Assembly (NCBI GenBank): GCA_000509105.1
Contig: BAIF02000075.1
Coordinates: forward strand, 1 to 64,000
Origin: Clostridiales bacterium VE202-21
GTDB lineage: Bacteria > Bacillota > Clostridia > Lachnospirales > Lachnospiraceae
Length of the DNA: 64,000 nucleotides
Direction of reading: 5' to 3'
Shown: in pieces, positions 9,413 through 19,387 of the stretch
How positions within the stretch are numbered: position 1 is the stretch's first letter
Layout: each line of letters starts with the position of its first letter
The notes under the pieces: model-generated
Told to the model about the DNA's origin: nothing
Seen by the model: the letters and a program-made list of their open reading frames with translations, nothing else
Database searches by the model: none
Translations under genes and position numbers: made by a program

Positions 9413-11353
9413 ATGAGACAGGAATATCATGTTTCTCCGCAGGGAAGAGATATGTGGGAAGGATCTCAGGAGAAACCATTTGCAACAATCTCCAGGGCAG
9501 CAGAAAAAGCAGAAAAGGGAGATGTAATAGTTGTCCACGCGGGTACGTACAGAGAGTGGGTAAAGCCGAAGCGCGGAGGAAGCCACCCCCTGAATCGTGT
9601 TACATTTCAGGCTGCGGCGGGGGAAAAGGTTGTTATTAAAGGCTCAGAAATCGTGGACAACTGGTCGTTGGTAGAAGGGACTGTGTGGAAAGCAGTGATC
9701 CCAAATAAATTGTTTGGGGAGTACAATCCCTATATCCAAACAATTGACGGTGATTGGATGATTGAACCGACAGGTTGGAAAGTACATGCAGGGGAGGTGT
9801 ATCTGAATGGAAATGCATTTTATGAAGCCAGAACTCTGGATGACGTAAAAAATCCCGAAGTACGGGAGTATATTGTATATCCTGGTGACGGACATAAAGA
9901 ATTTTATCTGAATCCACTGGATACTCTGTACCAATGGTATGCTGAGGTTGAGGCTGAAACGACTTCCATATATGCTAATTTTCAGGGAGCAGACCCCAAC
10001 CGTGAACTGGTGGAGGTTAATGTAAGGAAATGCTGTTTCTATCCGGAAAAAACAGGGATAGATTATATTACCGTCAAAGGTTTCGAGATGGCGCATGCTG
10101 CAACCCCATGGGCACCGCCCACCAGTGAGCAGTATGGTATGATCGGTACCCATTGGAGTAAGGGGTGGATTATAGAGAATAATATTTTCCATGATTCGAA
10201 ATGCAGTGCGGTCAGTCTGGGGAAGGAGGCGTCCACAGGTGAAGGGCTGTCTTACAGATATAAGCAGAAATCAGGATATCAGCATCAGCTTGAAGCGGTT
10301 TTTGCAGGTTTGAGAAATGGTTGGAGCAGGGAAAAAATCGGTTCGCATATAGTAAGGAATAATACAATATATGACTGTGGGCAGAATGGAATCGTAGGCA
10401 ATATGGGATGTGCGTTTAGTAAAATCCATGGTAACCATATCTATAACATTGGCATAAAGCATGAATTTTTTGGGTGGGAAATTGCAGGTATCAAGTTCCA
10501 TGCCCCTATAGACACTGATATCACTGGCAACCGTATACACCATTGTACATTAGGGTTCTGGATGGACTGGCAGGCGCAGGGAACCCGAATCAGCAGAAAT
10601 CTGCTGTATCAAAATGACAGAGACGGTAATATAGAGGTGACGCATGGTCCGTTGATCATCGATAACAATATCTTTGCTTCGGATTATGGATTTGATAACC
10701 ATGCACAGGGAACTGCTTTTGTGAATAACATGATATGCGGGCGGATGTATAAGGTTAATATTTTGGATAGGTCAACTCCTTATCATCTGCCGCATTCTAC
10801 AGAAGTGGCGGGATACTCTTTTGTTTATGGGGGGGACGACAGGTATTTTAATAACATATTTGTTGGGAACCAGGGGAAAAGAGCAGGAAACGCTTTTTAT
10901 GGAACCAATGGATATGACGGTCATACCATCTCATACAGGGAGTTTGTGAAAAAGGCTGCCACAGGACCGGGACAGGATCATGAGAATTATACTTCTGTCA
11001 GGCAGCCGGTTTATATGAAACACAATGTTTATTTAAACGGTGCCAGGGCATTTGCAAAGGAGACTGAGCAGTATACTAATTGCGGCTTTCATCCGGAAAT
11101 ACTAATAGAAGAAAGAGCCGATGGGGTATATCTGGAATTTACAATGCCAAAAGGAATCACGGAGATTCTGTCAGAAAATGTGAACACAGAAAAACTGGGA
11201 GATCTGATTATTGCAGATACAGTATACGATGCACCGGACGGAATGCCGCTTCTACTGGAACAGGATTATTTTGGTAATACCAGAAGGAGGCAATCTGCAC
11301 CTGGGCCTTTCGATTTTTTACAAGAAGGAAGAAACAGGCTGAAAATTTGGTGA
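9413..11353 (+). CDS. GH120-type beta-xylosidase-like parallel beta-helix enzyme
   Basis: The whole 646-residue chain matches my memory of GH120 beta-xylosidase XylC from Thermoanaerobacterium, including HAATPWAPPT, SKGWIIENNIFHD, YDCGQN, QGTRISRN and PYHLPHSTEVAG. GH120 uses an Asp nucleophile and a Glu acid/base 23 residues apart; here Asp385 (WMDWQAQGT) and Glu408 (IEVTHGP) keep that spacing. The fold is a right-handed parallel beta-helix. No signal peptide is seen, so it should act on imported short oligosaccharides in the cytoplasm. RBS AAAGGGAG precedes ATG 9413. In this setting the true substrate could be a xyloside or another beta-linked sugar; the family assignment is much firmer than the substrate. 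Confidence 0.88.
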   Translation: MRQEYHVSPQGRDMWEGSQEKPFATISRAAEKAEKGDVIVVHAGTYREWVKPKRGGSHPLNRVTFQAAAGEKVVIKGSEIVDNWSLVEGTVWKAVIPNKLFGEYNPYIQTIDGDWMIEPTGWKVHAGEVYLNGNAFYEARTLDDVKNPEVREYIVYPGDGHKEFYLNPLDTLYQWYAEVEAETTSIYANFQGADPNRELVEVNVRKCCFYPEKTGIDYITVKGFEMAHAATPWAPPTSEQYGMIGTHWSKGWIIENNIFHDSKCSAVSLGKEASTGEGLSYRYKQKSGYQHQLEAVFAGLRNGWSREKIGSHIVRNNTIYDCGQNGIVGNMGCAFSKIHGNHIYNIGIKHEFFGWEIAGIKFHAPIDTDITGNRIHHCTLGFWMDWQAQGTRISRNLLYQNDRDGNIEVTHGPLIIDNNIFASDYGFDNHAQGTAFVNNMICGRMYKVNILDRSTPYHLPHSTEVAGYSFVYGGDDRYFNNIFVGNQGKRAGNAFYGTNGYDGHTISYREFVKKAATGPGQDHENYTSVRQPVYMKHNVYLNGARAFAKETEQYTNCGFHPEILIEERADGVYLEFTMPKGITEILSENVNTEKLGDLIIADTVYDAPDGMPLLLEQDYFGNTRRRQSAPGPFDFLQEGRNRLKIW

Positions 11354-11388
11354 AATGGCAGGCTTTGTTTTAATAGGGAGGGGAATAG

Positions 11389-12048
11389 ATGCAAAAATTA
11401 TTTGATATGGATAACAGATTTATGAATATATTGGGGAAAGCGGGTGATCTGATTCTTCTTAACCTTCTTTTTCTGGTTACGTGTATCCCTTTTTTTACAA
11501 TAGGCGCCGCACTGACCGCTTTGTATGACGTTACATTGCGGATGGCGAAAAATGAAGAAGCATATATCATCCGTTCCTTTTTTTCTTCTCTTAAACTGCA
11601 TTTTAAAAAGAGTACAATCCTATGGCTGGCAGTCAGTGCAGCAGGGGGCTTGCTGTTTTTGGACTTAAGGATAATAAATGCCCAGAACAGTGCCCTGTGG
11701 TATTTGATACGCTCTGTTTTATTTTCAGTTCTTCTGATCTGGTGGATTGTGTATGCATATATTTTCCCTCTGATTGCAAAGTATGACTTGAATTGCAGGC
11801 TGACGTTAAATAATGCATTGCTGATCGCTATGAAACATGTACCTTGTACTGTAGGAATTGTAACGCTTAACAGTCTGCTGGCAGTGGCCTTATTTACTGA
11901 AGTGGGGATATTGTTTTATGTTGTACACATTTATTTAATTATTGGTTTTGCATTTGTTGCTTATATAAATTCTATACTATTAGTGAGGGTATTTGACAAA
12001 TATGAAGAGAAGCGTCCCGATTATAAAAAAGAAAATTTGATCTTGTAG
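11389..12048 (+). CDS. DUF624 (YesL-like) membrane protein
   Basis: A 219-residue protein with about five transmembrane helices and the DUF624 opening (DNRFMNILGKAGDLILLNLLF). YesL-like proteins are regularly found with YesM/YesN and sugar ABC genes in Firmicutes, but their biochemical role is not established. GGGAGGGG precedes ATG 11389. Its last codons overlap the reading frame of the FAD oxidoreductase behind it, so the two are probably translationally coupled. Confidence 0.88.
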   Translation: MQKLFDMDNRFMNILGKAGDLILLNLLFLVTCIPFFTIGAALTALYDVTLRMAKNEEAYIIRSFFSSLKLHFKKSTILWLAVSAAGGLLFLDLRIINAQNSALWYLIRSVLFSVLLIWWIVYAYIFPLIAKYDLNCRLTLNNALLIAMKHVPCTVGIVTLNSLLAVALFTEVGILFYVVHIYLIIGFAFVAYINSILLVRVFDKYEEKRPDYKKENLIL

Positions 12049-14239
12049 TATGCGGTGGGGGTATGCCTGGTATCTGTGCAGCCATACAGGGGGCAAGAAA
12101 AGGTCTGAAAACCGCGTTGATTCATAACAGAGGAGTGCTGGGGGGAATGCAAGTCCGGAAATCAGGGTTCATGTCTGTGGTGCAACTGGAACGTCGGAGT
12201 TTAATCTTTATTCCAGAGAAGGCGGAATTATCGGAGAGCTGCTGATAGAAAACCGGCACAGGAATCCGCAGGGAAATGTATATTTATGGCATACTGTATT
12301 GATAGATGCTTTGGAACGAGAGGAGAATTGTTCGGTATTTCTGAATACTAATATTGATGCTATTCATATGGAAGGTAAAAGAATAATCAGTGTGGAGGGC
12401 TCGCAGTGTGGAAGTGAGAAAAGATTCTGCCTTTGCGGCGATATTTTTATAGACGATACAGGGGATGGCACAGTGGGATACCTGGCAGGCGCAGATTATA
12501 TGTATGGCAGGGAAAGCAAAGCAGTATGGGGGGAGGAGATTGCACCGGACTCCGCAGACAGAGGTGTACTTCTTAGTTCACTGCCTTTTTACAGCAAAGA
12601 TTTTCATAGGCCAATGCACTATGAACTTCCTGAGTTTGTAAAGGATGAAGGAGAGCGGTTTCGGAGAGCACTTGCTTGTAGAACCGTTCCGGATCGTATA
12701 CCGAATGATGCCAGATATGATGGATTCCGTTTTCAATGGTATTATGAGGCTGGCTCAGACAAGGATCAAATTAGGGATAATGAGGAAATAGTTAGAGAGC
12801 ATCAAAAGCTTTTGTTCCATATCTGGGACTATATCAAGCATGGTTCACATTACGATGCAGAACAATTTGATCTGGAATATATAAGCCCGGTGCTTGGAAA
12901 ACGGGAGTCAAGACGGCTAATAGGAGAATATATCTTAAAGGAAAAGGATATTGCCCGGCAGACAGAATTCTATGATGCGATTGCTTATGGGGGGTGGTCT
13001 ATTGACCTTCATGCGGCTGGAGGCTTTTTTTCAGATGATTTAATTAATAAGCATTACTATTTACGTGGCATCTATCAGATCCCCTTTAGATGCTGTTGTG
13101 TGCAGGGGATAGATAATCTTATGGCTGCAGGACGCTGTCTTTCGGTTTCTCATGTGGCATTAGGAACGGTGCGGATTATGTCCACCCTGTCATTAATAGG
13201 ACAGGCATGTGGTATGGCGGCTTTTTTATGCGGAAAGTATGGAAAAAATCCTTCTGAAATAGGAAGATATTATATAGAGGAACTGCAGCAGGAGCTGCAG
13301 TTGTCGGATCAGGGAATTGTAGGTCTGAAAAAGGCAGAGTCTGTGATTAGCAGAGCCAGGATATCTGCAACTTCTTTTTTTAAGGGGAAACTTCAGCATA
13401 CAGGAAAGTGGAGGAGATTAGAAGTAGAAAAAGGGTTTGTCTTTCCGGTTGTGCCAGGAAAAAGCAGGATGAAGCTCTTTTTTAAAGCAGATGCAGATAC
13501 ATTTTTAACATATCAGATTTACAGACCGTCTAAAACGGAGAATTATGGCCCGGATATAAGACTGGCCAAAAGGCAGATTGTAGTGGGCGGCATGAATGAA
13601 ACTTCAGTAATACTTGATTTCAGTGGTCTTGAGTATGAAAAAAAATTATTTGTTGTTTTGGAAAAAAATAATAATCTTTCATATGAATCTACAGATGAAT
13701 TTATTAACGGAATCAGGATGTTTGAACGGCAGGAAAATGCTGAGGGTACGTATTTTGACATTGCGACATTCAAGCGAAAAGAATATTTGTGGGAGAAGGT
13801 GGGGTATCTGCCCGTATTTGAGTATGAATCAGATATTTATGCTCCACAGAATTTAAATAACGGCTATATCAGGAACTACGGTTATCCGAATCTATGGCTT
13901 TCAGAAATCGAGGATAAACAGCCGGAAATTCAGATAGAATTTGAGAAGGCTTTGTGGCTTTCCGGCATTGAGGTTACATTTGATAATCTGAGTGATGATT
14001 TTGACTATGACACCTTGGAGTGTGTCTATGAAAGTAATGTATGGGAGTGTATCATAAAAGATTATGATGTGTATGGCTATGAAGATAAAAAGTGGAAAAT
14101 GGCAGCCTCTGTTCGTAATAATTACCAGAGAAAAAATGTGGTGTATATACAGAAAGGGAAATATAAAAAGCTTAAAATAAAGCTTCTGGAAACAAATGGA
14201 AGCCGGAGATTTGGAATATATGATATTGCCGTGTTTTAA
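12027..14239 (+). pseudogene. FAD-dependent oxidoreductase, interrupted by a -1 frameshift
   Basis: The joined product would be about 737 residues of the FAD_oxidored (PF12831-like) family, often found in polysaccharide loci. The first frame encodes the dinucleotide loop DLVVCGGGMPGICAA and continues to NRGVLGG; the sequence then reads correctly only in the -1 frame, giving NASPEIRVHVCGATGT and onward. The break is at 12140-12146, reading G-GGG-GGA; one missing A or G explains it. The C-terminal part (13900-14239) is a beta-rich domain. No ATG, GTG or TTG exists between the in-frame stop at 12024 and the GGGMPG loop; the first ATG, 12063, falls inside the loop, so the start is also damaged or unusual. 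It may be a decayed gene, a sequencing deletion, or less likely a recoded gene. Confidence 0.75.
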
Positions 14240-14255
14240 AGAGAGGAAGAAGGAA

Positions 14256-15782
14256 ATGAATAAAAATAAGAACAAGAATGTAGTGATTTTGTTTACTGAC
14301 CAACAGCGTTATGACAGTCTTGGATGCAATGGTAACATCCACGCAGAGACAGAAAACATTGACAGGCTTGCTCAGGATGGATGTAATTTTACAAGGCATC
14401 TGGCGGCTAATTCAGTCTGTATGCCTTCAAGGGCAAGTTTTCTGACCGGGATGTATGTGCCGGGGCATGGTGTATCATCAAATGGAATTCCTCTATGGCG
14501 CAGGGATAATGGCTGCCAGGATCCAAATAACTGGATTGCAGAACATATCTTTGGTGAGGGGGTGCCGGATAAGATACCAACTATGGCAGACTATCTGCTT
14601 GAGGAAGGGTATCAGACGGCAATGCTTGGAAAGCTGCATACAGAGCCGTCCCTGGCAGATAAATCTTATGGTTTTAGAAGCTGCTATGATCGTTGGAAGG
14701 AGCCGGAGACGGAAGACATTACGGATTCATACTATGGATTTACTTATGTAAAAAATGTGTTGGGCCATGGGGAGGCCCCCTGCGAATATGATCATGGACA
14801 TTACGGCAGATGGCTGCATAAGAATCACCCCGAAGTGATAGAGGCTATAAAGGAGAGGAGAATGGAGGCCGGGAAGAAGCGCCCGAATATGGATATGTAT
14901 CTTTCTAAGGTACCTTCAGAACTCCATAATTCAATGTGGCTGGCAGACGAGGCATGCTCCTACATTGATTCTCATAAAGAGAAGGATAAACCAATGTTCC
15001 TGTTTGTAGGATTTCCTGATCCTCATCATGATTTTACACCGCCTGAAGATTTTGCGGAGAGATTTTTGGATATTGATGTACCGGAATTTTCAAATCCTGG
15101 GGAAATCCTGGGGAGAAAAACGAAGGGTGCAGATGCTTTTATCAAAGCCAATCATGCGGCCAAGGATGACATTGAACGGGCATATAAGTATACACAGGCA
15201 TCTGTATCCCTGGTAGACAAGGCTGTTGGTAAGATTATCAATAAGCTGAAGGCGGATAACCTGTATGATGACACCATCATTATTTTCACTGCAGACCATG
15301 GGGAGATGCTTGGTGATTATGAAACCCTTTATAAAACGGATCAGCCTTTTTACAGCCTGATTCATATTCCATTTATACTAAAACCTGCAAAAGAACAGGA
15401 GTTGCCTCTGATATATACAGGACCAATGAGCAATGTAGATGTACTGCCCACATTGTTTGCGATGCTGAATCTTAAGAAACCTCAATATGCACAAGGGGTA
15501 GATGTTTTTAAGGAGGGGGAAGGAAACATGCCAATGTCAACCTGCTATAATTTGGGCGGCAGGAATCGGAATATTTCTATTTATGATGCTTCTTACAGAT
15601 ATACTTATGTCACCGATACCGGAGAGGAGGAGTTGTATAATCAGGTTCTGGATCCCCATGAGTACAATAATCTTGCGCATCAGCCCATGTACAGATCGTT
15701 TTGCGAACAGATGAAGTTTAAGGTCATGAAAAAACATTTGGAATGCGAGCATCAGGTATTCGGACACTACGGAGTTTGGTAG
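14256..15782 (+). CDS. S1-family sulfatase (Cys type)
   Basis: Second sulfatase, 508 residues. The active-site signature is CMPSR with Cys55, followed by ASFLTGMYVPGHG; metal ligands are expected in FTDQQRYD (13-20) and in FTADHGEMLGDY near residue 345. A DPHH-containing segment (GFPDPHHDF) in the middle is typical of S1 enzymes. No signal peptide, so cytoplasmic. ATG 14256 follows AGAGGAAGAAGGA and lies 16 bases after the oxidoreductase stop, which supports one operon. It differs considerably from the sulfatase at 941, so the two probably remove sulfate from different positions. It needs formylglycine maturation in trans. Confidence 0.93.
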   Translation: MNKNKNKNVVILFTDQQRYDSLGCNGNIHAETENIDRLAQDGCNFTRHLAANSVCMPSRASFLTGMYVPGHGVSSNGIPLWRRDNGCQDPNNWIAEHIFGEGVPDKIPTMADYLLEEGYQTAMLGKLHTEPSLADKSYGFRSCYDRWKEPETEDITDSYYGFTYVKNVLGHGEAPCEYDHGHYGRWLHKNHPEVIEAIKERRMEAGKKRPNMDMYLSKVPSELHNSMWLADEACSYIDSHKEKDKPMFLFVGFPDPHHDFTPPEDFAERFLDIDVPEFSNPGEILGRKTKGADAFIKANHAAKDDIERAYKYTQASVSLVDKAVGKIINKLKADNLYDDTIIIFTADHGEMLGDYETLYKTDQPFYSLIHIPFILKPAKEQELPLIYTGPMSNVDVLPTLFAMLNLKKPQYAQGVDVFKEGEGNMPMSTCYNLGGRNRNISIYDASYRYTYVTDTGEEELYNQVLDPHEYNNLAHQPMYRSFCEQMKFKVMKKHLECEHQVFGHYGVW

Positions 15783-15869
15783 GGGACATGAGGCAAAGCA
15801 CCGGGTTATGCGGAAAGAACGTAATGCTCCATGAATAAATTGTTCTTTAGAAAGGGATGGTAAGGCAGT

Positions 15870-17375
15870 ATGAAAAAACAAGTGATTTTACTGATGACAG
15901 ATACTACACGAAAAGATATGCTGGGTTGTTATGGCGATGACAGGATGAAGACCCCTAATCTGGACCGGCTGGCCGGGGAGGGGATTCGTTATGAAAATGC
16001 ATATACCTGTCAGCCTGTATGTGGTCCCGCACGTAGTGCTATATTTACAGGTACCTTTCCTCATTCAAATGGTATGGTGGCGAATTCTGTTGCAATGGGG
16101 GCAAATGTGAAAACGATAGGTCAGAGACTGAATGACAATCATATACACTGCGGCTATATCGGTAAATGGCATTTGGATGGAGGGGACTATTTTGGACTGG
16201 GAACATGTCCTGATGGCTGGGACAGCGAGTACTGGTATGATATGCGCTGTTATCTGGAAGAACTCACAGAAGAGGAAAGGACGAAATCAAGAAAATCAGA
16301 AACTTCATACGAAGAGGGTATGGATGAGGCATTCACCTATGCACACAGGTGTTCGGACAGGGCTTTGAAGTTTCTGGACAGGTATAAGGATGAAGATTTT
16401 TTTCTTACGGTATCCTATGATGAACCTCATGGACCCAGTCTGTGTCCCGCACCCTTTCACACGATGTATGAAGGATTCTGCTTTCACGATTATCCAAATT
16501 TTCAGGATGATCTTACGAAAAAACCTCTGATGCAGCAGCTGTGGGCAGGAGATGCGATGAAATATACGGCGGACGAACTGAACCGCCCATCCAGGCAGCT
16601 GGCACTGTTTTTAGGGTGCAATTCATTTGTAGATTATGAAATAGGAAGGGTGATTGAAAAACTAAATGAAACAGTTCCGGATGCACTGGTGATATATACA
16701 TCGGACCATGGAGATATGTTAGGGTCGCATCGGCTTCAGACCAAGAATGCAGCAGCCTATAAAGAGGTTGCGAACATTCCCTTAATCATTCGTGGTGGGG
16801 AAAGTGGTAAAATTGTTACGGAACCCGCTACTCACATTGATCTGGCACCTACTATATTAGAGTATATGGGGGTTCCGGTTCCGGTTTTGATGGAAGGCCG
16901 GAGCATATTGCCTCAAATAAAAGATGTCCGTGTGAGGATAAATGATACGGTCTACATAGAGTTTACGCGCTATGAAACGGACCATGACGGTTTTGGCGGT
17001 CTGCAGATGATGAGGGCTGCTGTGACGGAACGTTTTAAGCTTGTTATCCATTTACTTGATACGGATGAATTCTATGATCTGGAAGCAGATCCCTATGAAG
17101 TGCATAACCTGATTGAAGACCCCGCATATGCCGCTGAGAGAGAACTTCTTCATGATCGTCTGCTTGAGCATATGAACCGTACGAGAGATCCTTACCGTGG
17201 ATACCAGTGGGCTGTGCGTTATTGGCGCAGTGATAAAAAGCCGTGCTGGGACAATGATGGGTACACCAGACAGCGGGAAAATGAAGAGTATGAGCCAAGA
17301 CAGCTGGATTATGATACGGGGCTTATGATGAGGGAGGCTGTAAGACAGAAAAAGACAAAAGATGAGAAGCGGTAA
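15870..17375 (+). CDS. S1-family sulfatase (Cys type)
   Basis: Third sulfatase, 501 residues. CGPAR begins at Cys51, after the metal motif MTDTTRKDMLGCYG and before SAIFTGTFPHSNGM; GKWHLDGGDYFG and YTSDHGDMLGSH are further S1 landmarks. It ends with a charged tail (RQKKTKDEKR). No signal peptide. GGGATGGTAAGG precedes ATG 15870, 87 bases after the previous sulfatase. It is the last recognisable gene of block (a); a long gap follows. Confidence 0.93.
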   Translation: MKKQVILLMTDTTRKDMLGCYGDDRMKTPNLDRLAGEGIRYENAYTCQPVCGPARSAIFTGTFPHSNGMVANSVAMGANVKTIGQRLNDNHIHCGYIGKWHLDGGDYFGLGTCPDGWDSEYWYDMRCYLEELTEEERTKSRKSETSYEEGMDEAFTYAHRCSDRALKFLDRYKDEDFFLTVSYDEPHGPSLCPAPFHTMYEGFCFHDYPNFQDDLTKKPLMQQLWAGDAMKYTADELNRPSRQLALFLGCNSFVDYEIGRVIEKLNETVPDALVIYTSDHGDMLGSHRLQTKNAAAYKEVANIPLIIRGGESGKIVTEPATHIDLAPTILEYMGVPVPVLMEGRSILPQIKDVRVRINDTVYIEFTRYETDHDGFGGLQMMRAAVTERFKLVIHLLDTDEFYDLEADPYEVHNLIEDPAYAAERELLHDRLLEHMNRTRDPYRGYQWAVRYWRSDKKPCWDNDGYTRQRENEEYEPRQLDYDTGLMMREAVRQKKTKDEKR

Positions 17376-17866
17376 TGTGGATGCTGTTCCTTTGGTACCG
17401 TACGCATTCGTATCACTGCAGAGCGAATTATTTATATTTTATATTGGTGAAAGTAGCGCCGTAGTCCTTAATGGGGTTGCGGCATTTTTTATTCTTCTGA
17501 CTCTGGGTACATTGATAATACGATTTTCAAAATCCAAGACCCTGATAGTTAGTCCGCAAAATCCCGAAATACGAAGCCCTGTAAAAAATGCTCATTTTTC
17601 AGCAGCCAGTGCCAATAACATATATCGCTTGTGCTTTCGGAAATGCTGCCGGCCGAAAATTCAAAACTGTGCGCCTGCGATTGCAGAACGTGAACATACA
17701 GCGGAAGTACGGATCCAGATGAAATTTCAGTTTGAAATCATCCTATCAAATGTGGTGGGAAGTTTGTAGATACAGATGCTTACCTACTTACCTCGCGCCG
17801 ACAGGAATATACAATTCTAACTATCGTCATTTTGTGCATAAGAAGATGAAAAATAAAAGAATAGTA

Positions 17867-17895
17867 TTGAATATAGGTAACAAGTATGGTAACAT
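17867..17895 (+). promoter_or_regulatory. Probable promoter of block (b)
   Basis: TTGAAT (17867-17872), 17 bases, TAACAT (17890-17895). A second possible -10, TATAAT, lies at 17895-17900. Either would start transcription at or just before the inverted repeat at 17912, which would let a repressor bound there block it. Confidence 0.4.
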
Positions 17896-17911
17896 ATAAT
17901 TATAAGAACGG

Positions 17912-17929
17912 CGTTCGCAAATACGAACG
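17912..17929. promoter_or_regulatory. Inverted-repeat operator CGTTCG-N6-CGAACG
   Basis: A perfect 6+6 bp inverted repeat with a 6-base centre (CAAATA) sits between the promoter and the AGGAGG ribosome binding site at 17936-17941 of the aldehyde dehydrogenase. Position is classic for a repressor. The IclR-family gene at 26525, at the far end of the same block, is the natural candidate; this pairing is inference. Confidence 0.55.
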
Positions 17930-17948
17930 AATATAGGAGGACGAAATA

Positions 17949-19370
17949 ATGCATATAAGAAACTACATTAATGGAAAAGCAGTTCGCGGAGAAGGAAAAA
18001 ATATTACTGTTTATAATCCTGCGAATGGAACAGTGATTGCAGAATTTCCAGGTGTTACAGCAGATCAGGCAAAAGAGGCGCTGGAAGCGGCCAGTTGGGC
18101 ATTTAAAAGCTGGTCTGTATTGCCAATGCAGGATAGGGAACGGTATATATTAAGATATGCAGATATCCTGGAAAGCCACAGAGAAGAAATTATTCAAAGG
18201 CTGATAGAAGAGACCGGAAAGACATATACCAATGCAGAAAGTGATTACCAGATGCTGTCTGACTGTCTATGTTATTTTATAAGAGAAATGAAGAGTATGC
18301 AGGGACAGCTTCTTCCGGATTATGAAGATAAACATATTAGTATGATTATAAGGAAACCATTGGGTGTTGTAGTTGGTTATCTGGCATGGAATTTTCCTTT
18401 GTTAAATGCAGGATATAAATTAGGTCCGGCTTTGGCGGCCGGATGTACCTGTATTTTAAAACCATCCAGCCTGACTCCATTGACTACGCTTTACTTAGGA
18501 GAGCTTTCCATTGAAGCAGGGATGCCTGCCGGGGTCATTAACATTCTGGCGGGAGACAGCCAGTCTGTTGGAAAGACATTGAATGAAAGCAGCATCCCAC
18601 AAATGATTACCTTAATTGGTTCCAGTGAGACAGGAAAAAAGGTAATCAGGCAGAGCGCCACATCTATCAAGCATTATTCATTGGAGTTAGGCGGGAATGC
18701 ACCAGTTATTGTAATGAAAGATGCGGATGTATGTGACGCTGCAAGGAAAGTGGCGGACGGAAAGATAAGTAATGGCGGTCAGGTGTGCGTGGCACCAAAC
18801 AGAATTTTTGTACATAAAGAAATAATACGCAAATTTACAGATGAAATACAGGGATACCTCAATGCCGTAAAATTCGGGAGCGGGAAAGAGAACGGAAATA
18901 TTATAGTTCCGCCGTTAGCATCACAAGGAGCAGTGGAAAACATGGAAGCTCTTGTAGCAGATGCAGTTGGAAAAGGCGCGGAGATTAAAGCAGGCGGCAA
19001 AAGAAAAGAACTTCCGGGATATTATTTTGAACCCACTTTGTTAACGGGCGTTACATCTGAAATGCGAGTATATAAAGAAGAAATTTTTGGTCCCATTATT
19101 CCGATAATAGAATTTACAGACGAAGATAATCTTCAGGAAATGGCGAATGATACGGAATATGGTCTGGCAGCATATATTTATACTAATTCACTTTCAGATG
19201 CATTGAATCTCTCTAGAAAAATTGACGCCGGAAGTGTTAACGTAAACGAACCATGCTATCAATTTAACCTTCCGCATGGCGGCTGTAAGCAGAGCGGAAT
19301 CGGCAAGGATTGTTCCGTATTCAGTTTGGAAGAGTATTTTTATATCCAGCGGATATCAATTGCCTTATGA
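17949..19370 (+). CDS. NAD(P)-dependent aldehyde dehydrogenase
   Basis: ALDH superfamily enzyme, 473 residues, close to normal length. The catalytic Cys280 lies in GGQVCVAPNR and the general base Glu246 in LELGGNAP; the NAD-binding region has PWNFP-like AWNFPLLNAG and GSSETGKK. First gene of block (b). Given the cycloisomerase, galactonate dehydratase, kinase and aldolase behind it, it probably oxidises a sugar aldehyde to an aldonate; 3,6-anhydro-D-galactose to 3,6-anhydro-D-galactonate is the best fit, but galactose-like or other aldehydes cannot be excluded. ATG 17949 follows AGGAGG by 7 bases. Confidence 0.93.
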   Translation: MHIRNYINGKAVRGEGKNITVYNPANGTVIAEFPGVTADQAKEALEAASWAFKSWSVLPMQDRERYILRYADILESHREEIIQRLIEETGKTYTNAESDYQMLSDCLCYFIREMKSMQGQLLPDYEDKHISMIIRKPLGVVVGYLAWNFPLLNAGYKLGPALAAGCTCILKPSSLTPLTTLYLGELSIEAGMPAGVINILAGDSQSVGKTLNESSIPQMITLIGSSETGKKVIRQSATSIKHYSLELGGNAPVIVMKDADVCDAARKVADGKISNGGQVCVAPNRIFVHKEIIRKFTDEIQGYLNAVKFGSGKENGNIIVPPLASQGAVENMEALVADAVGKGAEIKAGGKRKELPGYYFEPTLLTGVTSEMRVYKEEIFGPIIPIIEFTDEDNLQEMANDTEYGLAAYIYTNSLSDALNLSRKIDAGSVNVNEPCYQFNLPHGGCKQSGIGKDCSVFSLEEYFYIQRISIAL

Positions 19371-19387
19371 AGGGAGGGCATAATACT

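Larger units (their letters stand above)
17376..17948. other. Intergenic gap with promoter and operator of block (b)
   Basis: The first 400 bases hold an open frame of about 135 codons (17362-17769) with a hydrophobic stretch (NGVAAFFILLTLGTLII) but no convincing start site, no family resemblance and low-complexity composition; I do not call it a gene. The last 100 bases are AT-rich and hold a promoter-like pair and a clear inverted repeat, listed separately. Confidence 0.5.

Noticed and set aside
12063..12245. Separate 60-residue gene
   Set aside because: It is the N-terminal piece of the FAD oxidoreductase before the frameshift, not an independent protein.
17362..17769. 135-codon open frame after the third sulfatase
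   Set aside because: It overlaps the sulfatase end, has no ribosome site, and apart from one hydrophobic stretch shows no family pattern.
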